A stretch of DNA of 64,000 nt from Chania multitudinisentens RB-25 (lineage in GTDB: Bacteria > Pseudomonadota > Gammaproteobacteria > Enterobacterales > Enterobacteriaceae). The notes under the pieces are model-generated. The model worked only from the letters and a program-made list of their open reading frames with translations. It made no database searches and was not told the origin of the DNA. The stretch's first letter is position 1. Each line of letters starts with the position of its first letter. The stretch covers positions 2,604,001 through 2,668,000 of the forward strand of contig NZ_CP007044.2 of the NCBI RefSeq assembly GCF_000520015.2. The letters run 5' to 3'. Shown piece after piece: positions 46,067 through 56,191 of the stretch. Both the position numbers and the translations under genes were made by a program.

Positions 46067-48349
46067 TCAGAACTGGGTATTCACGCTCATAAAGTAAGTA
46101 CGCCCCGGTTCATTATAGGTGGCCGCACCTGCGCCATACATATAGGCACCAGTAACGGCGTTACCGGTAGTTTGGGCATTACCCGCACGGAACTGGCGTT
46201 TATCCAACAGGTTATCAATACCCGTTGTCACGCTGATATTTTTGGTGAAGGCGTAAGTGCCACTCAGGCCGAAAACGGCGTAAGGGCTGACTTCGCGCTT
46301 CTCGCTGCCGCTCACCGGTTCACCCTTATAGTTGTACTTCTTCGGTTTCTGACGGCCATACCAGGTCATGGTGCTCTGCATCGACAGATCCTGCGTGGCC
46401 TGCCAGCTCAAGGTTGAGTTGATGGTGAATTCAGGAATAATCGACAGATAATCTCCGGTGACTTTATTCTTGTTTTCAATCATATAGGTTGCGTTATTGT
46501 TCCAGGCAACGGAGTCGCTGACTGGCACATTCAGCGTGCCTTCCAAGCCCTGAATGAGCGCTTTTGACACGTTTTCCCAGAGATAGATATCGGTTTTGCC
46601 GTTGGTGGTTGTGCCTACTGGGGCATAACCTGCTTCGATCTTGTTACGGTAATCGTTGCGGAAATAAGTCAGCCCAGCCAACCAGTCTTGGTGGTGGAAC
46701 TCCAGCCCAATCTCTTTGTTGATGCTGTTTTCTGCTTTCAGATCGTCATTACCGATCAGATAACAGGCTCCGGCACTGGCTGCACATCCTTGACCGCGGC
46801 TATACAGAATGTAGTTGCCGTTGCTCTGAAACAGGTTGGGCGCTTTGTAAGCGCGGGCAATGCCCATTTTCAGCGTGAAATGATCACCCATTTCCTGCGA
46901 CAGGTTGAGCGACGGGCTCCAGTTATCACCGGCTTCGGAATGATAATCGAAACGCAAACCCGGTGTCAGCATGGTGCTTTCGGTGATTTCAGCGTTGTTT
47001 TCGGCAAACAGCGAAAAGATTCTGGCAGAAGAGTAAGGATCGCGGTTGGTGCTATCCACCCCAGGAATGCTGCCGCCTTCGGTCAGTGACTGGCTGGTGG
47101 AGGAGCGAGCGCGCATTCGCTGCTGGTTCCACTCAGTGCCCAGAGTTGCGGTTTGCGCGACGCCCATCTCGAATGGAATGCTGACTTCGCTGTGCGCCAG
47201 CAAATTATTCAGGCGAGTAGAGTTGAAGTTATTGCTGGAGAAAATCCCCTCGGTGCCTCCCGCCAGCCCTTCATCCAGGCGCGTATTGCGAGTGCGTTCA
47301 AGTTGGAGGTAATTGAGGGTGCTGATACCGCTATCCCAGGCGCCACGGTAGTTGAGTGCATAGGTTTCACGGTAAATACGGTTGGTTTCTTTGCCGTAGT
47401 TGCTCTGTACCAGAGCGTTGGTATTGGTGTTCTGGGTATCCCCGGCGTACAGGTTCCCCTGGCGGCCATAGGTATATTGGAATTCCAGTGATTGCAGGGG
47501 AGCAAAGTCCCAATGCAGCAGGGTATCGATATCTTTATCGATCACCCCTTCACGGCCAGCGGGCAGGGTATTGGCATAGGCGCCGGTACGCTCAGACTGA
47601 TGCCCTTGGTTGATATCCCAGGCATCGGCCTGAGTTTTGCTGTAACCCCCGCGCAGGCGGAAACTCAGTTGATCGGTCATTGGGCCGGAAAGGCTGAAGT
47701 TGGTGCGCTTGGTGGCCCCTTCTTCTTTGTGTTGCGGCACGTTGAAATAGCCATTCAGCGAGCCTTGCAGTTTCTTACCGATTTTTTTAGTGATGATGTT
47801 GACGACACCGCCCGCTGCGCCATTGCCATAACGGGCGGCTGCCGGGCCACGCAGCACCTCGATGCGTTCGATCATCTCTGGGGATACCCAGGCGCTATCG
47901 CCACGGGTATCACGCTCGCCGCGCCAGCCTTGGCGCACCGAATTACGGCTGCTGACCGGCATTCCGTCGATCAGGATCAGGGTATTTTCCGGCCCCATAC
48001 CGCGGATATCAAGCTGGCGGTTGTTGCCGCGCTGGCCGCTGGTGGAGTTTCCGGTCAGGTTGACCCCTGGCATGGTGCGGATCAGTTCACTGATATCACG
48101 GGCGGGAGGGCGTCTTTTGATTTCTTCGGCGGTAATGGTGGAGACGCCGGGAGCTTGTAGATTTTGTTTGGCTGCGGTGACCACGATGGTGTCTGTTGCT
48201 GTGGTTTCTTGTTGGCTTTCCTCTGGCAACGAAGTGCTGTCTGATGCGGCGCTGGTCTGTTCAGCATTCACTGTGCCAGAGAATACAGACGTACTGAGCC
48301 CTAACCCGATGAGTGTGGCTAAAGAGTAACGTGATAACTTCCGATTCAT
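46067..48349 (-). CDS. fepA: TonB-dependent ferric enterobactin receptor
   Basis: A 760-residue outer membrane receptor. It has a signal peptide ending VNAEQ, a TonB box-like DTIVVTAA (about residues 53-60), a plug domain (SELIRTMPGVNLTGNSTSG, RGMGPENTLILIDGMPVSSRNSVRQG as separate motifs, IERIEVLRGPAAARYGNGAAGG) and a 22-strand-type barrel ending in the family Phe (MSVNTQF). It closely resembles E. coli FepA. It is transcribed divergently from fes with a Fur-box-like site between them, the classical arrangement. A GGAAAC precedes the ATG. Confidence 0.95.
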   Translation of the reverse strand: MNRKLSRYSLATLIGLGLSTSVFSGTVNAEQTSAASDSTSLPEESQQETTATDTIVVTAAKQNLQAPGVSTITAEEIKRRPPARDISELIRTMPGVNLTGNSTSGQRGNNRQLDIRGMGPENTLILIDGMPVSSRNSVRQGWRGERDTRGDSAWVSPEMIERIEVLRGPAAARYGNGAAGGVVNIITKKIGKKLQGSLNGYFNVPQHKEEGATKRTNFSLSGPMTDQLSFRLRGGYSKTQADAWDINQGHQSERTGAYANTLPAGREGVIDKDIDTLLHWDFAPLQSLEFQYTYGRQGNLYAGDTQNTNTNALVQSNYGKETNRIYRETYALNYRGAWDSGISTLNYLQLERTRNTRLDEGLAGGTEGIFSSNNFNSTRLNNLLAHSEVSIPFEMGVAQTATLGTEWNQQRMRARSSTSQSLTEGGSIPGVDSTNRDPYSSARIFSLFAENNAEITESTMLTPGLRFDYHSEAGDNWSPSLNLSQEMGDHFTLKMGIARAYKAPNLFQSNGNYILYSRGQGCAASAGACYLIGNDDLKAENSINKEIGLEFHHQDWLAGLTYFRNDYRNKIEAGYAPVGTTTNGKTDIYLWENVSKALIQGLEGTLNVPVSDSVAWNNNATYMIENKNKVTGDYLSIIPEFTINSTLSWQATQDLSMQSTMTWYGRQKPKKYNYKGEPVSGSEKREVSPYAVFGLSGTYAFTKNISVTTGIDNLLDKRQFRAGNAQTTGNAVTGAYMYGAGAATYNEPGRTYFMSVNTQF

Positions 48350-48531
48350 TTTAAGTTTCCTACCTGGCGACCATCCTTCACTTGGCCAAGAGCCAGCAAC
48401 AGAATGGTTGGTTGTAGTTTTATTGTGTGGTTAAAAGTAACGGCAGATCCCGATGTGCCAAGCTCAATAGGCTGGCACCTATCCCTGTTGAAGAATGCCT
48501 GTTCTATTTACGAACGTTTACACAGTATTGC

Positions 48532-48556
48532 AAATGAAAACTATTATCAATATTAT
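48532..48556. promoter_or_regulatory. Fur-box-like site between fepA and fes
   Basis: The stretch AAATGAAAACTATTATCAAT resembles the Fur consensus (repeats of the GATAAT hexamer). It lies in the roughly 290-base divergent promoter region, the expected place for iron repression of both genes. Confidence 0.6.
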
Positions 48557-48639
48557 TCTGTATTACCGTTTGTTTTGGCACAGTACTGAGTCAAGAGACC
48601 GAAGAGCGCGGACTGCGTGCTATGCCAGCTGCACAGTGA

Positions 48640-50001
48640 GTGGGTGTTTTGAAAACTGAACAACCGTTAGAAAGTAGTGCGTTATTAGCGAGTAAACATG
48701 CAGGGAGCGAAGGATGGTGGTTGGATATTGCTCGGCATGGAACGCCACTGGTAGAACCGCAGGAAAATGAGCGTTGTAAGGTCACATTTTTCTGGCGCGA
48801 TCCTCAAGGCGATGAATTTACCTCCGCTTACCGCCATGTCTGGCTCCATATCAATTGCCTCACCGATCATCATCAGTCAGCACCACCGCAGAGTTTGCAA
48901 CGGTTGGAAGGGTCGAATGTCTGGTACTGGCAAACTGAACTCAACCATGACTGGCGCGGCAGCTACTGTTTCATTCCCTGCATGGACGATCATCCACTCC
49001 AGCTTCACCATGCAGATGCCCATGCCAACATGCATACCGTGCGCCATTGGTGGCAGCAGGTATTCGCCCGCGCAACCCCGGATCTGCTCAACCCTTACCG
49101 GGCCTGGCCCGACGCCAGTGGGCATTTTCTCTCTGGCCTGCATATGCCGCAGGCACCATGCCAGGCAGCCTGGCAAGATTTCGACCGTTATGCCATTGCC
49201 AGCGGGCGTTGCACGCCTGCGTCGCCCGCCAAGTTGCAGCGGCATAGCTGGCACAGCCGGCGTTTGGGAACTACGCGCCATGTATGGGTCTATACCACCG
49301 GGGAACAGCGCCCGGTAACCCGACCATTAGCCATCTTGCTGGATGGGCAGTTCTGGGCGCAGCAGATGCCGGTTTGGGAGCCGCTGCTGCAGTTGACCCG
49401 CACCGGCCAACTGCCGGAAGCGGTATATCTGTTGATTGATGTGATCGACCAGCAGCACCGCGCACAGGAACTGACCTGTAATGACGAATTCTGGCTGGCG
49501 GTGCAGGAAGAACTATTACCGCAATTGGCGGTTTGGGCACCGCACTGCACGGAGGCAGCCAGCACGGTGGTGGCCGGGCAAAGCTTTGGTGGCCTGGCGT
49601 CGCTCTATGCAGGGCTGCGTTGGCCCGAACGTTTTGGCGCGGTGATCAGCCAATCCGGCTCTTTCTGGTGGCCACGCCGCGATTTGTTGCAGCTATCAAC
49701 GCTCCCTGATGATGCCTGCTGGCTGATGCGCCAAATGGAGGAGCAACAGCTGGGTGCGCACGGCAGGTTACAGGTGTTTATGGAAGCTGGAGTCCATGAA
49801 AAATTGATCCACCAGGTGAGTGACCGTATGGCAGCCTTGCTGCGTGAGAGCGGGCATCAGGTGCAATACCGGGTGGTGGAAGGCGGACATGATGCACTGT
49901 GCTGGCGTGGTGGTTTGTTAGAGGGTTTACAGGCGCACTGGGCTAGACCTGCCACCCTGCAAACGGCTGCGTCGCCGTTGGCTACCCCGATTCATGCCTA
50001 A
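48640..50001 (+). CDS. fes: enterobactin esterase Fes
   Basis: A 453-residue cytoplasmic serine hydrolase that opens the enterobactin trilactone to release iron. The N-terminal part has FFWRDPQG and LTDHHQSAPPQSLQRLEG; the catalytic domain has the nucleophile Ser in VVAGQSFGGLASLYAG and a catalytic His in VVEGGHDALCWRGG. The start is a GTG with a weak ribosome-binding site, so the first 20 residues are uncertain. Length is somewhat greater than E. coli Fes (about 400). It leads the rightward fes-ybdZ-entF operon, with ybdZ 10 bases downstream. Confidence 0.93.
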   Translation: MGVLKTEQPLESSALLASKHAGSEGWWLDIARHGTPLVEPQENERCKVTFFWRDPQGDEFTSAYRHVWLHINCLTDHHQSAPPQSLQRLEGSNVWYWQTELNHDWRGSYCFIPCMDDHPLQLHHADAHANMHTVRHWWQQVFARATPDLLNPYRAWPDASGHFLSGLHMPQAPCQAAWQDFDRYAIASGRCTPASPAKLQRHSWHSRRLGTTRHVWVYTTGEQRPVTRPLAILLDGQFWAQQMPVWEPLLQLTRTGQLPEAVYLLIDVIDQQHRAQELTCNDEFWLAVQEELLPQLAVWAPHCTEAASTVVAGQSFGGLASLYAGLRWPERFGAVISQSGSFWWPRRDLLQLSTLPDDACWLMRQMEEQQLGAHGRLQVFMEAGVHEKLIHQVSDRMAALLRESGHQVQYRVVEGGHDALCWRGGLLEGLQAHWARPATLQTAASPLATPIHA

Positions 50002-50011
50002 GGAACTTGTA

Positions 50012-50218
50012 ATGGAAACTCTGAACCCGTTCGATGATGAAAACCAACCTTGCTACATCCTGCGCAATGCTGAATACCAATACAGCCTGTGGCCAGATTT
50101 CAGCGCGATCCCTGCGGGTTGGGCCAGCGTTTTTGGCCCGGCCCCCCGTGGGCAATGCATTACCTGGCTGGAACAACATTGGCAGGATATACGGCCCACA
50201 TCACAGCGTAGGGCGTGA
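50012..50218 (+). CDS. ybdZ: MbtH-like protein
   Basis: A 68-residue protein (start METLNPFDDE, AAGGAAC just upstream). It carries the family signature: NPFDDEN, YSLWPDFSAIPAGW and the closing CITWLEQHWQDIRP. MbtH-like proteins bind NRPS adenylation domains and help them fold and work; here the partner is EntF, whose gene starts 40 bases downstream. Same order as E. coli fes-ybdZ-entF. Confidence 0.95.
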   Translation: METLNPFDDENQPCYILRNAEYQYSLWPDFSAIPAGWASVFGPAPRGQCITWLEQHWQDIRPTSQRRA

Positions 50219-50258
50219 TAGTGCCGTGCAGTAACGATCGACAACAGGAGTGAATACT

Positions 50259-53200
50259 GTGTCAGAAACCTCTATTTTACCCACCGAACAGCAGGTGATT
50301 GTTGAACTGCCGTTGGTGGCCGCGCAGCCTGGGATCTGGGTTGCCGACCAAATTTCACCCTACGGCAATGCCTATGCGGTGGCGCACTATATCGAATTGA
50401 ATGGCCCGCTGGATAAAGATTGCCTGTTGCAGGCGATTGCCCAGGGATTGAGCGAGGTGGATACTCTGCGGCTGCGCTTTGCCGAACGTGATGGGGTGCC
50501 AGTGCAATGGTACGACGGCACGATGCCGATCACACCTGCCGAATGGCTTGATTTGAGCGATGCTGCGGACCCCGAGGCGGCAGCTACTGCCTTGATGCAG
50601 ATCGATCTGGCCGCTGAACTGCGGGTGAGCAGCGGCAAACCGCTGTATCGCCATATTCTGCTGCGTCTATCCGATCAACGCTGGTTCTGGTATCAGCGCT
50701 ACCACCATCTGGTGGTTGATGGTTTCAGCTTTACCGCTATTGCCCGCCGCATTGCCAATATTTATACCCGCCTGTGCCAGCAGCAACCGCCAGAGCCGAC
50801 GCCTTTCACCCCATTCAGCGATGTCGTGGCGGAATATCAGCAGTATCAACAATCGCCGGGCTACCAGCGCGACGCTGATTTCTGGCTCAACAAGGCGCGG
50901 CAACTGCCCGTGCCAGCGACCCTTTGCCCACAGCCTTTGGCCGGGCAGGCACCTTCTACCCGTATTCACCGTCTGGCACAAATCTGCGCTGCGCAGGATT
51001 TTGCCCCGCTGGTCAAGATTGCCCAGCAGCATCAGCTCAACGCGGCGGATATGGCGATGGCCCTGGTTGCGCTCTGGGTGGCACGCCTGAGCGGGCAGCC
51101 CAGTTTTAGCGCCGGGTTTATTTTTATGCGCCGTATGGGATCGGCGGCACTCTGCGCAACCGGGCCAGTGATCAACGTATTACCGATGGCAATACAGGTG
51201 GCACCCGAAGCAACGCTGGCAGAGATCGCTTCCCAGATTGGCCGTGAATTGAAAATTGCCCGCCGCCATCAACGTTATGATGCTGAACAGGTACAGCGCG
51301 ATTTGGGGCGGATTGGTGATGCGCAACCGCTGTATGGCACGGTTTTCAACTTCAAAATGTTCGATTACCAACTTAATTTTAACGGTATTGAAGGTATCAC
51401 CCACGATCTGGCCTCTGGGCCGGTGCGTGACCTGGAAATTGCGCTGTTTATCGATGCAGCCGGTACGTTAAAGATTGAACTGTTGGCGAATGCTGAGCGC
51501 TATCAGTATCAGGAACTGGCAGAACACCTGCAACGCTTGCCTCTGCTGCTGAGCCAGTTTACCGCACAGCCTGATTTGCCGGTCAGCATGGCTGATCTAT
51601 TGACGGAACAGGATCATGCCCTGCTGGCGCGGGTGAACGATACCCAGCACCCGGTTGCAGCGCAGACGCTCAGTGGCCTCTTGGCGGAACAGGCACGCAA
51701 AACGCCAGATGCCCCGGCGCTGGCCGACGGGCAATACCGGTTCAGTTACCAGGAAACTCGCGCCCAGGTGGCCGCTTTGGCGCAACGGCTGGTGGTGCAG
51801 GGGGTGCAACCCGGCGATATTGTGGCGGTGGCGTTGCCGCGTTCGGTGTTCCTGTCTCTGGCGCTGATGGCGATTGTCGAAGCCGGAGCCGCTTATCTGC
51901 CGCTGGATACCGGGTATCCCGATGAACGCCTCAGCATGATGCTGGAAGACGCTGCACCGCGCCTGATTATTACCGACGCCTCTCAGCAGCCGCGCTTTGC
52001 CGGGCAGGGAGAGGTGCTGCTGTATGATGCTCCTTTGGCAACGGATGGGGTTGCCTCTGTCAATATCGCGGGGCCAACGCCGCATCACGCGGCCTATATT
52101 ATTTTTACCTCGGGCTCCACCGGGCGGCCAAAAGGCGTGCTGGTCGGGCATCAGGCGATCGTCAACCGGCTGTTGTGGATGCAGCATCAATATCCGCTGG
52201 CGGCAGACGATGTGGTACTGCAAAAAACCCCGTGCAGCTTTGACGTCTCGGTATGGGAATTCTTCTGGCCGCTGATGGTGGGGGCGCAGTTGGTGATGGC
52301 TCCTCCTGAGGCGCACCGCGATCCGCAGCAGTTGCTGGCGTTGATCGAGCATCACCAGGTAACGACGCTGCACTTTGTGCCTTCCATGCTGGCGGCCTTT
52401 GTCGGCGCGTTAGACAGCGACAGTGCGATTGCCCATTGCCAACCGCTGCGGCAGGTATTCTGTAGCGGCGAAGCTTTACCCGCGGAATTATGCCGCCTGT
52501 GGCAGAGCCGCACGGCAGTGCCGCTGCATAATCTTTATGGGCCGACGGAGGCGGCGGTAGATGTTACCTGGCACCCGGCCTGGGGGGCAGCGTTGGCCGC
52601 CGTCAACGCTGCTAATGTGCCGATCGGCCTGCCGGTGTGGAATACCGGATTGCGCATTCTGGATGCGCGCCTGCGGGCGGTGCCACCGGGGGTGGCGGGC
52701 GATCTCTATCTTACCGGGGTGCAGCTTGCTTATGGCTATCTGGGCAGGCCGGATCTGACCGCCAGCCGCTTTGTGGCCGATCCGCAGGGTAACGGTGGGC
52801 GCATGTATCGCACCGGAGATGTGGCCCGCTGGTTAGCCGACGGCAGCGTGGAATATCTGGGGCGCAGCGACGACCAACTGAAAATCCGCGGCCAGCGCAT
52901 TGAGCTGAGTGAAATCGATCATGCTCTGTTGTCATTGCCAGGGGTGAACCAAGCGGTAACGCATGCGCTGGTGCTGGAAAATACCGTTGCTGATGCCATG
53001 GGCGGTGATGCCCGGCAGTTGGTGGGCTACCTGGTGGCACAGCCTGAGGTGACGTTGGATCTTGCGGGCCTGCGCACCGCGCTGGCTGAACGTTTACCGC
53101 CGCATATGGTGCCGGTGGCGTTGGTGGAGCTGGCTGCATTGCCGCTGAGCGCTAACGGCAAGCTTGATCGTAAAGCGTTACCGCAGCCGCAAACGGTGGC

Positions 53201-54206
53201 CAGAAAAGCCGGGCGTGCAGCGGAACCGGGGCTGGAAAGCGCGATCGCGGCAGTATTTTCGCGCCTGTTGCAGCACGAACCGGTGTTTGCCGATGATGAT
53301 TTCTTCGCCTTAGGAGGCCATTCATTACTGGCGATGCGGCTGGCCGCCGAGCTACGGCGTGACTTAGGCAAAGCGGTGTCGGTGGGGCAGGTGATGGTGG
53401 CCTCAAAAGTGGAACAGTTGGCCGAGTTGCTGGCGGAAGATCGCACTCAGGAAGAGGCCGATCGATGCGGCTTTGAGAGCCTGTTACCGCTGCGCGTTAC
53501 GGATGGCCCGACGTTGTTCTGCCTGCATCCGGCCTCTGGCTTCTCCTGGCAGTTCAGCGTTCTGCCGCGCTATATCGATCAACACTGGTCGCTGGTAGGG
53601 ATTCAATCTCCGCGGCCAGATGGCCCGCTGGCATTGGGTGAGGATATGGATCAGGTGTGCGATGCGCATCTGGCAACGGTGTTACAGGTACAACCGCACG
53701 GCCCGTACCATTTTATTGGTTATTCACTGGGCGGCACCTTGGCGCAGGGCATTGCCGCCCGCTTGCAGGCACGCGGTGAAGAAGTGGCATTCCTCGGGTT
53801 ACTGGATACTTATCCGCCGGAAACCCAGAATTGGGATGTGATGCTGGACGACAACGTCCTTAAGGAAGTACAGCGTGAGCGTGAGCAATTCCTGGCGGTG
53901 TCGGAAGAAGCGCTTGATCCGGCGCTAGGAGCAACGCGGGTAGCGATGTTTGATCATATCGAAGCCAACTATGCAGATTCTGTGCGGCTGTTGTCACATA
54001 CGCATACCGCGCGTTTCCACGGGCAGGCGACGCTGTTTGTGGCGAAACGGACGCTGCAAGCCGGTATGGATGTGCAGAAAACCTGGGCAGAATATGTTGA
54101 TGGGCTACAGGTGCATGAACTGGATTGCGCGCATGTGGATATTGTCTCTCCGGCGTCCTTCAAGGTGTTAGGGCCGTTGCTGAACCGTGTGCTACGGGCC
54201 TTATAA
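50259..54206 (+). CDS. entF: enterobactin synthetase component F (NRPS)
   Basis: About 1,315 residues from the GTG at 50259, which has CAGGAG eight bases upstream; the GTG at 50250 overlaps that site. Domain order C-A-T-TE. The condensation domain has HHLVVDG at 149-155. The serine-activating adenylation domain has FTSGSTGRPKG near 616 and YRTGDVARW. The thiolation domain has its phosphopantetheine Ser near 1022 (GGHSLLAM). The thioesterase has its nucleophile Ser near 1156 (GYSLGG). It joins serine to dihydroxybenzoate from EntB and cyclises three units into enterobactin. E. coli EntF is 1,293 residues. Confidence 0.97.
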   Translation: MSETSILPTEQQVIVELPLVAAQPGIWVADQISPYGNAYAVAHYIELNGPLDKDCLLQAIAQGLSEVDTLRLRFAERDGVPVQWYDGTMPITPAEWLDLSDAADPEAAATALMQIDLAAELRVSSGKPLYRHILLRLSDQRWFWYQRYHHLVVDGFSFTAIARRIANIYTRLCQQQPPEPTPFTPFSDVVAEYQQYQQSPGYQRDADFWLNKARQLPVPATLCPQPLAGQAPSTRIHRLAQICAAQDFAPLVKIAQQHQLNAADMAMALVALWVARLSGQPSFSAGFIFMRRMGSAALCATGPVINVLPMAIQVAPEATLAEIASQIGRELKIARRHQRYDAEQVQRDLGRIGDAQPLYGTVFNFKMFDYQLNFNGIEGITHDLASGPVRDLEIALFIDAAGTLKIELLANAERYQYQELAEHLQRLPLLLSQFTAQPDLPVSMADLLTEQDHALLARVNDTQHPVAAQTLSGLLAEQARKTPDAPALADGQYRFSYQETRAQVAALAQRLVVQGVQPGDIVAVALPRSVFLSLALMAIVEAGAAYLPLDTGYPDERLSMMLEDAAPRLIITDASQQPRFAGQGEVLLYDAPLATDGVASVNIAGPTPHHAAYIIFTSGSTGRPKGVLVGHQAIVNRLLWMQHQYPLAADDVVLQKTPCSFDVSVWEFFWPLMVGAQLVMAPPEAHRDPQQLLALIEHHQVTTLHFVPSMLAAFVGALDSDSAIAHCQPLRQVFCSGEALPAELCRLWQSRTAVPLHNLYGPTEAAVDVTWHPAWGAALAAVNAANVPIGLPVWNTGLRILDARLRAVPPGVAGDLYLTGVQLAYGYLGRPDLTASRFVADPQGNGGRMYRTGDVARWLADGSVEYLGRSDDQLKIRGQRIELSEIDHALLSLPGVNQAVTHALVLENTVADAMGGDARQLVGYLVAQPEVTLDLAGLRTALAERLPPHMVPVALVELAALPLSANGKLDRKALPQPQTVARKAGRAAEPGLESAIAAVFSRLLQHEPVFADDDFFALGGHSLLAMRLAAELRRDLGKAVSVGQVMVASKVEQLAELLAEDRTQEEADRCGFESLLPLRVTDGPTLFCLHPASGFSWQFSVLPRYIDQHWSLVGIQSPRPDGPLALGEDMDQVCDAHLATVLQVQPHGPYHFIGYSLGGTLAQGIAARLQARGEEVAFLGLLDTYPPETQNWDVMLDDNVLKEVQREREQFLAVSEEALDPALGATRVAMFDHIEANYADSVRLLSHTHTARFHGQATLFVAKRTLQAGMDVQKTWAEYVDGLQVHELDCAHVDIVSPASFKVLGPLLNRVLRAL

Positions 54207-54210
54207 GGCA

Positions 54211-54337
54211 TATACCCGTCATACTTCAAGTTGCTTGTTGGCTGCATTATTCGGCCCATCGGGGCCGCTGAAAACAGCGTTCAAATCTGTTCCCGGCAGA
54301 TTTGCGCCTACAGGCAACCCGAATTATTTGGGGTATA
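54211..54337. repeat. intergenic palindromic repeat, copy 2
   Basis: Starts TATACCCGTCATACTTCAAG and ends GCAACCCGAATTATTTGGGG plus TATA, giving inverted ends, with an internal hairpin CGGCCCATCGGGGCCG. It sits between the converging entF and fepC. Confidence 0.7.
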
Positions 54338-54367
54338 AATAGGCCCTCGCATGCGGGGGCCAATAAA

Positions 54368-55168
54368 TTATTTCCCCAGCGGCACCACCAATGGCGTATG
54401 CGAAACCGGATCGTCAATGATCATACACTTCAATCCATACACCTGTTCGATCAACGCCGGAGTGACGATCTGTTTCGGCGCACCTTCAGCAACGACCTTA
54501 CCGTCACGCATGGCGATCAGATGGCTGGCATAGCGGCACGCATGGTTGAGATCGTGCAGCACCACCACCAGGGTATAGCCGTTGATCCGATTCAACTGGC
54601 GCAGCAGCTCCAGCAGATCGATTTGATGGGTGATATCCAGCCAGGTGGTCGGTTCATCCAGCAGCAGCAGTGGGGTTTGCTGTGCCAGCACCATGGCAAT
54701 CCATACCCGCTGGCGCTGCCCACCGGACAGCGTATCCACCGCTTGTTCAGCCAACTGCGCCACGCCAGTGGCATGCATAGCCTGTTCTACGGCTTGCTGA
54801 TCTTCCTCTCGCCAGCGGCTGAACAGGCGTTGGTGCGGGTAGCGGCCACGGGCAACCAGATCAAAAACCGTAATATCGCCCGGCGCGATAGAGCTTTGCG
54901 GCAGTAAGCCAAGCTGGCGAGCAACTTCTTTGGTGGCGTAATCGCGGATCTGCTTGCCGTTGAGCCAGACCGAGCCTGCCTGCGGCTGCATTAATCGGCT
55001 CAGTGTGCGTAAGAGTGTTGATTTACCGCAGGCATTCGGGCCGATAATTACCGTCAGTTCACCCTGCGGAATAGACACGGAAAGATCGCGTGCGACGATC
55101 TTTTTGTCGTAACTCAGCGTCAGGTTTTCAGCGCGCAGCGGCGCAGGTAACAGGTTTTCAGCATTCAT
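54368..55168 (-). CDS. fepC: ferric enterobactin ABC transporter ATPase
   Basis: The start at 55168 (MNAENLLPAPLRAENLTLSY) overlaps the fepG stop by four bases (ATGA), which fits translational coupling; longer in-frame extensions upstream lie inside fepG. The 266-residue ATPase has Walker A GPNACGKST, signature LSGGQRQR, Walker B LLLLDEPTTWLD and the switch His in VVVLHDLNHACRY. It drives uptake of ferric enterobactin through FepD-FepG. Last gene of the leftward fepDGC operon. Confidence 0.96.
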   Translation of the reverse strand: MNAENLLPAPLRAENLTLSYDKKIVARDLSVSIPQGELTVIIGPNACGKSTLLRTLSRLMQPQAGSVWLNGKQIRDYATKEVARQLGLLPQSSIAPGDITVFDLVARGRYPHQRLFSRWREEDQQAVEQAMHATGVAQLAEQAVDTLSGGQRQRVWIAMVLAQQTPLLLLDEPTTWLDITHQIDLLELLRQLNRINGYTLVVVLHDLNHACRYASHLIAMRDGKVVAEGAPKQIVTPALIEQVYGLKCMIIDDPVSHTPLVVPLGK

Positions 55169-56190
55169 TGTTTTCGCGACTCGCGGATTAATAACCAGAG
55201 CAGATAAATGCCCCCCAGGCTGACGGTCAGTATGCCAACCGGCAACTGATAAGGCGTAAACAGGCGCTGTGCAACCACATCGGCGGCCAGCAGCAGCAGT
55301 GCGCCGGTCAGGGCCGTCAGCAGCAGCACGTTTTGGTTGGCACACAGGCGGCGGGCAATCTGCGGTGCCACCAGGGCAATAAAGGAGATCGGGCCAGCAA
55401 CGGCGGTGGCAGCGGCGGTGAGCAGCACTCCGGCCAATAACAGCAGCAGGCGTGAACGCTCAATGGGCACCCCCAGCGCACAGGCGGTGTCATCGCCCAT
55501 TTCCAGCAGCCGCATGCGCCGTGCCAATGCGGACAACAGCAGGATGGATAGCACAATCACCAGTATGGCTGGCAGGCTTTTCGCCCAGGTAATGCCGTTA
55601 AGGGAACCGGCATTCCACAAACCGGCGGTAATGACGGATTCCAGCGAAGCACTGACGATCATCCAGGTGTTAATGGCGAACAGTAGAGCACGAACGGCAA
55701 TACCGACAATGATCAGGCGGAAAGTTTCAACGCCGTTGCGCCAGGCCAGCAGGTAAACACATCCGGCAGTCACTAAGCTACCCATCAGCGCGCCAGAGGT
55801 AATACCGATAACGCTGTTGTTAAACAGGACAATAGCTACCAGCACGCCGCTGTAAGCACCGGTATTGAAACCGATCACATCCGGGCTGCCGAGCGGGTTA
55901 CGCAGCAATGACTGGAAAATAGCACCGCTGATGCCGAGCGCCGCCCCCAGCAGCAAGGCCATGGCGACCCGCGGCAAGCGCCATTGGGTCACAATGGTGA
56001 CCAGGTTAGCTGGGCCTTCACCCTGTAGGGCATCAATCACTTGCTCGGCACTGAGGGAGAGCGTGCCGGAACCGAGGGCGTAAACCGCCAGCAGCAAACA
56101 GATGAACAGCAGAGCCAAGGCGGTCAGCGCTGAACGTGCCAGCCGCCAGGGTTTCTTACCGAGCGGCAAATGGGAGGCCAGTAAACTCAT
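55165..56190 (-). CDS. fepG: ferric enterobactin permease FepG
   Basis: A 341-residue FecCD-family inner membrane protein with many hydrophobic segments. Family motifs include ALGISGAIFQSLLRNPLGSP, a cytoplasmic coupling region ARRMRLLEMGDDTACALGVP, and AGPISFIALVAPQIARRL. It forms the transport channel with FepD. It starts one base after the fepD stop and overlaps fepC by four bases. Confidence 0.95.
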   Translation of the reverse strand: MSLLASHLPLGKKPWRLARSALTALALLFICLLLAVYALGSGTLSLSAEQVIDALQGEGPANLVTIVTQWRLPRVAMALLLGAALGISGAIFQSLLRNPLGSPDVIGFNTGAYSGVLVAIVLFNNSVIGITSGALMGSLVTAGCVYLLAWRNGVETFRLIIVGIAVRALLFAINTWMIVSASLESVITAGLWNAGSLNGITWAKSLPAILVIVLSILLLSALARRMRLLEMGDDTACALGVPIERSRLLLLLAGVLLTAAATAVAGPISFIALVAPQIARRLCANQNVLLLTALTGALLLLAADVVAQRLFTPYQLPVGILTVSLGGIYLLWLLIRESRKQ

Positions 56191-56191
56191 C

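Noticed and set aside
54368..55345. Longer fepC reading frame starting at 55345.
   Set aside because: The extra 59 residues lie inside fepG, are not ATPase-like, and the start at 55168 overlaps the fepG stop in the usual coupled manner.
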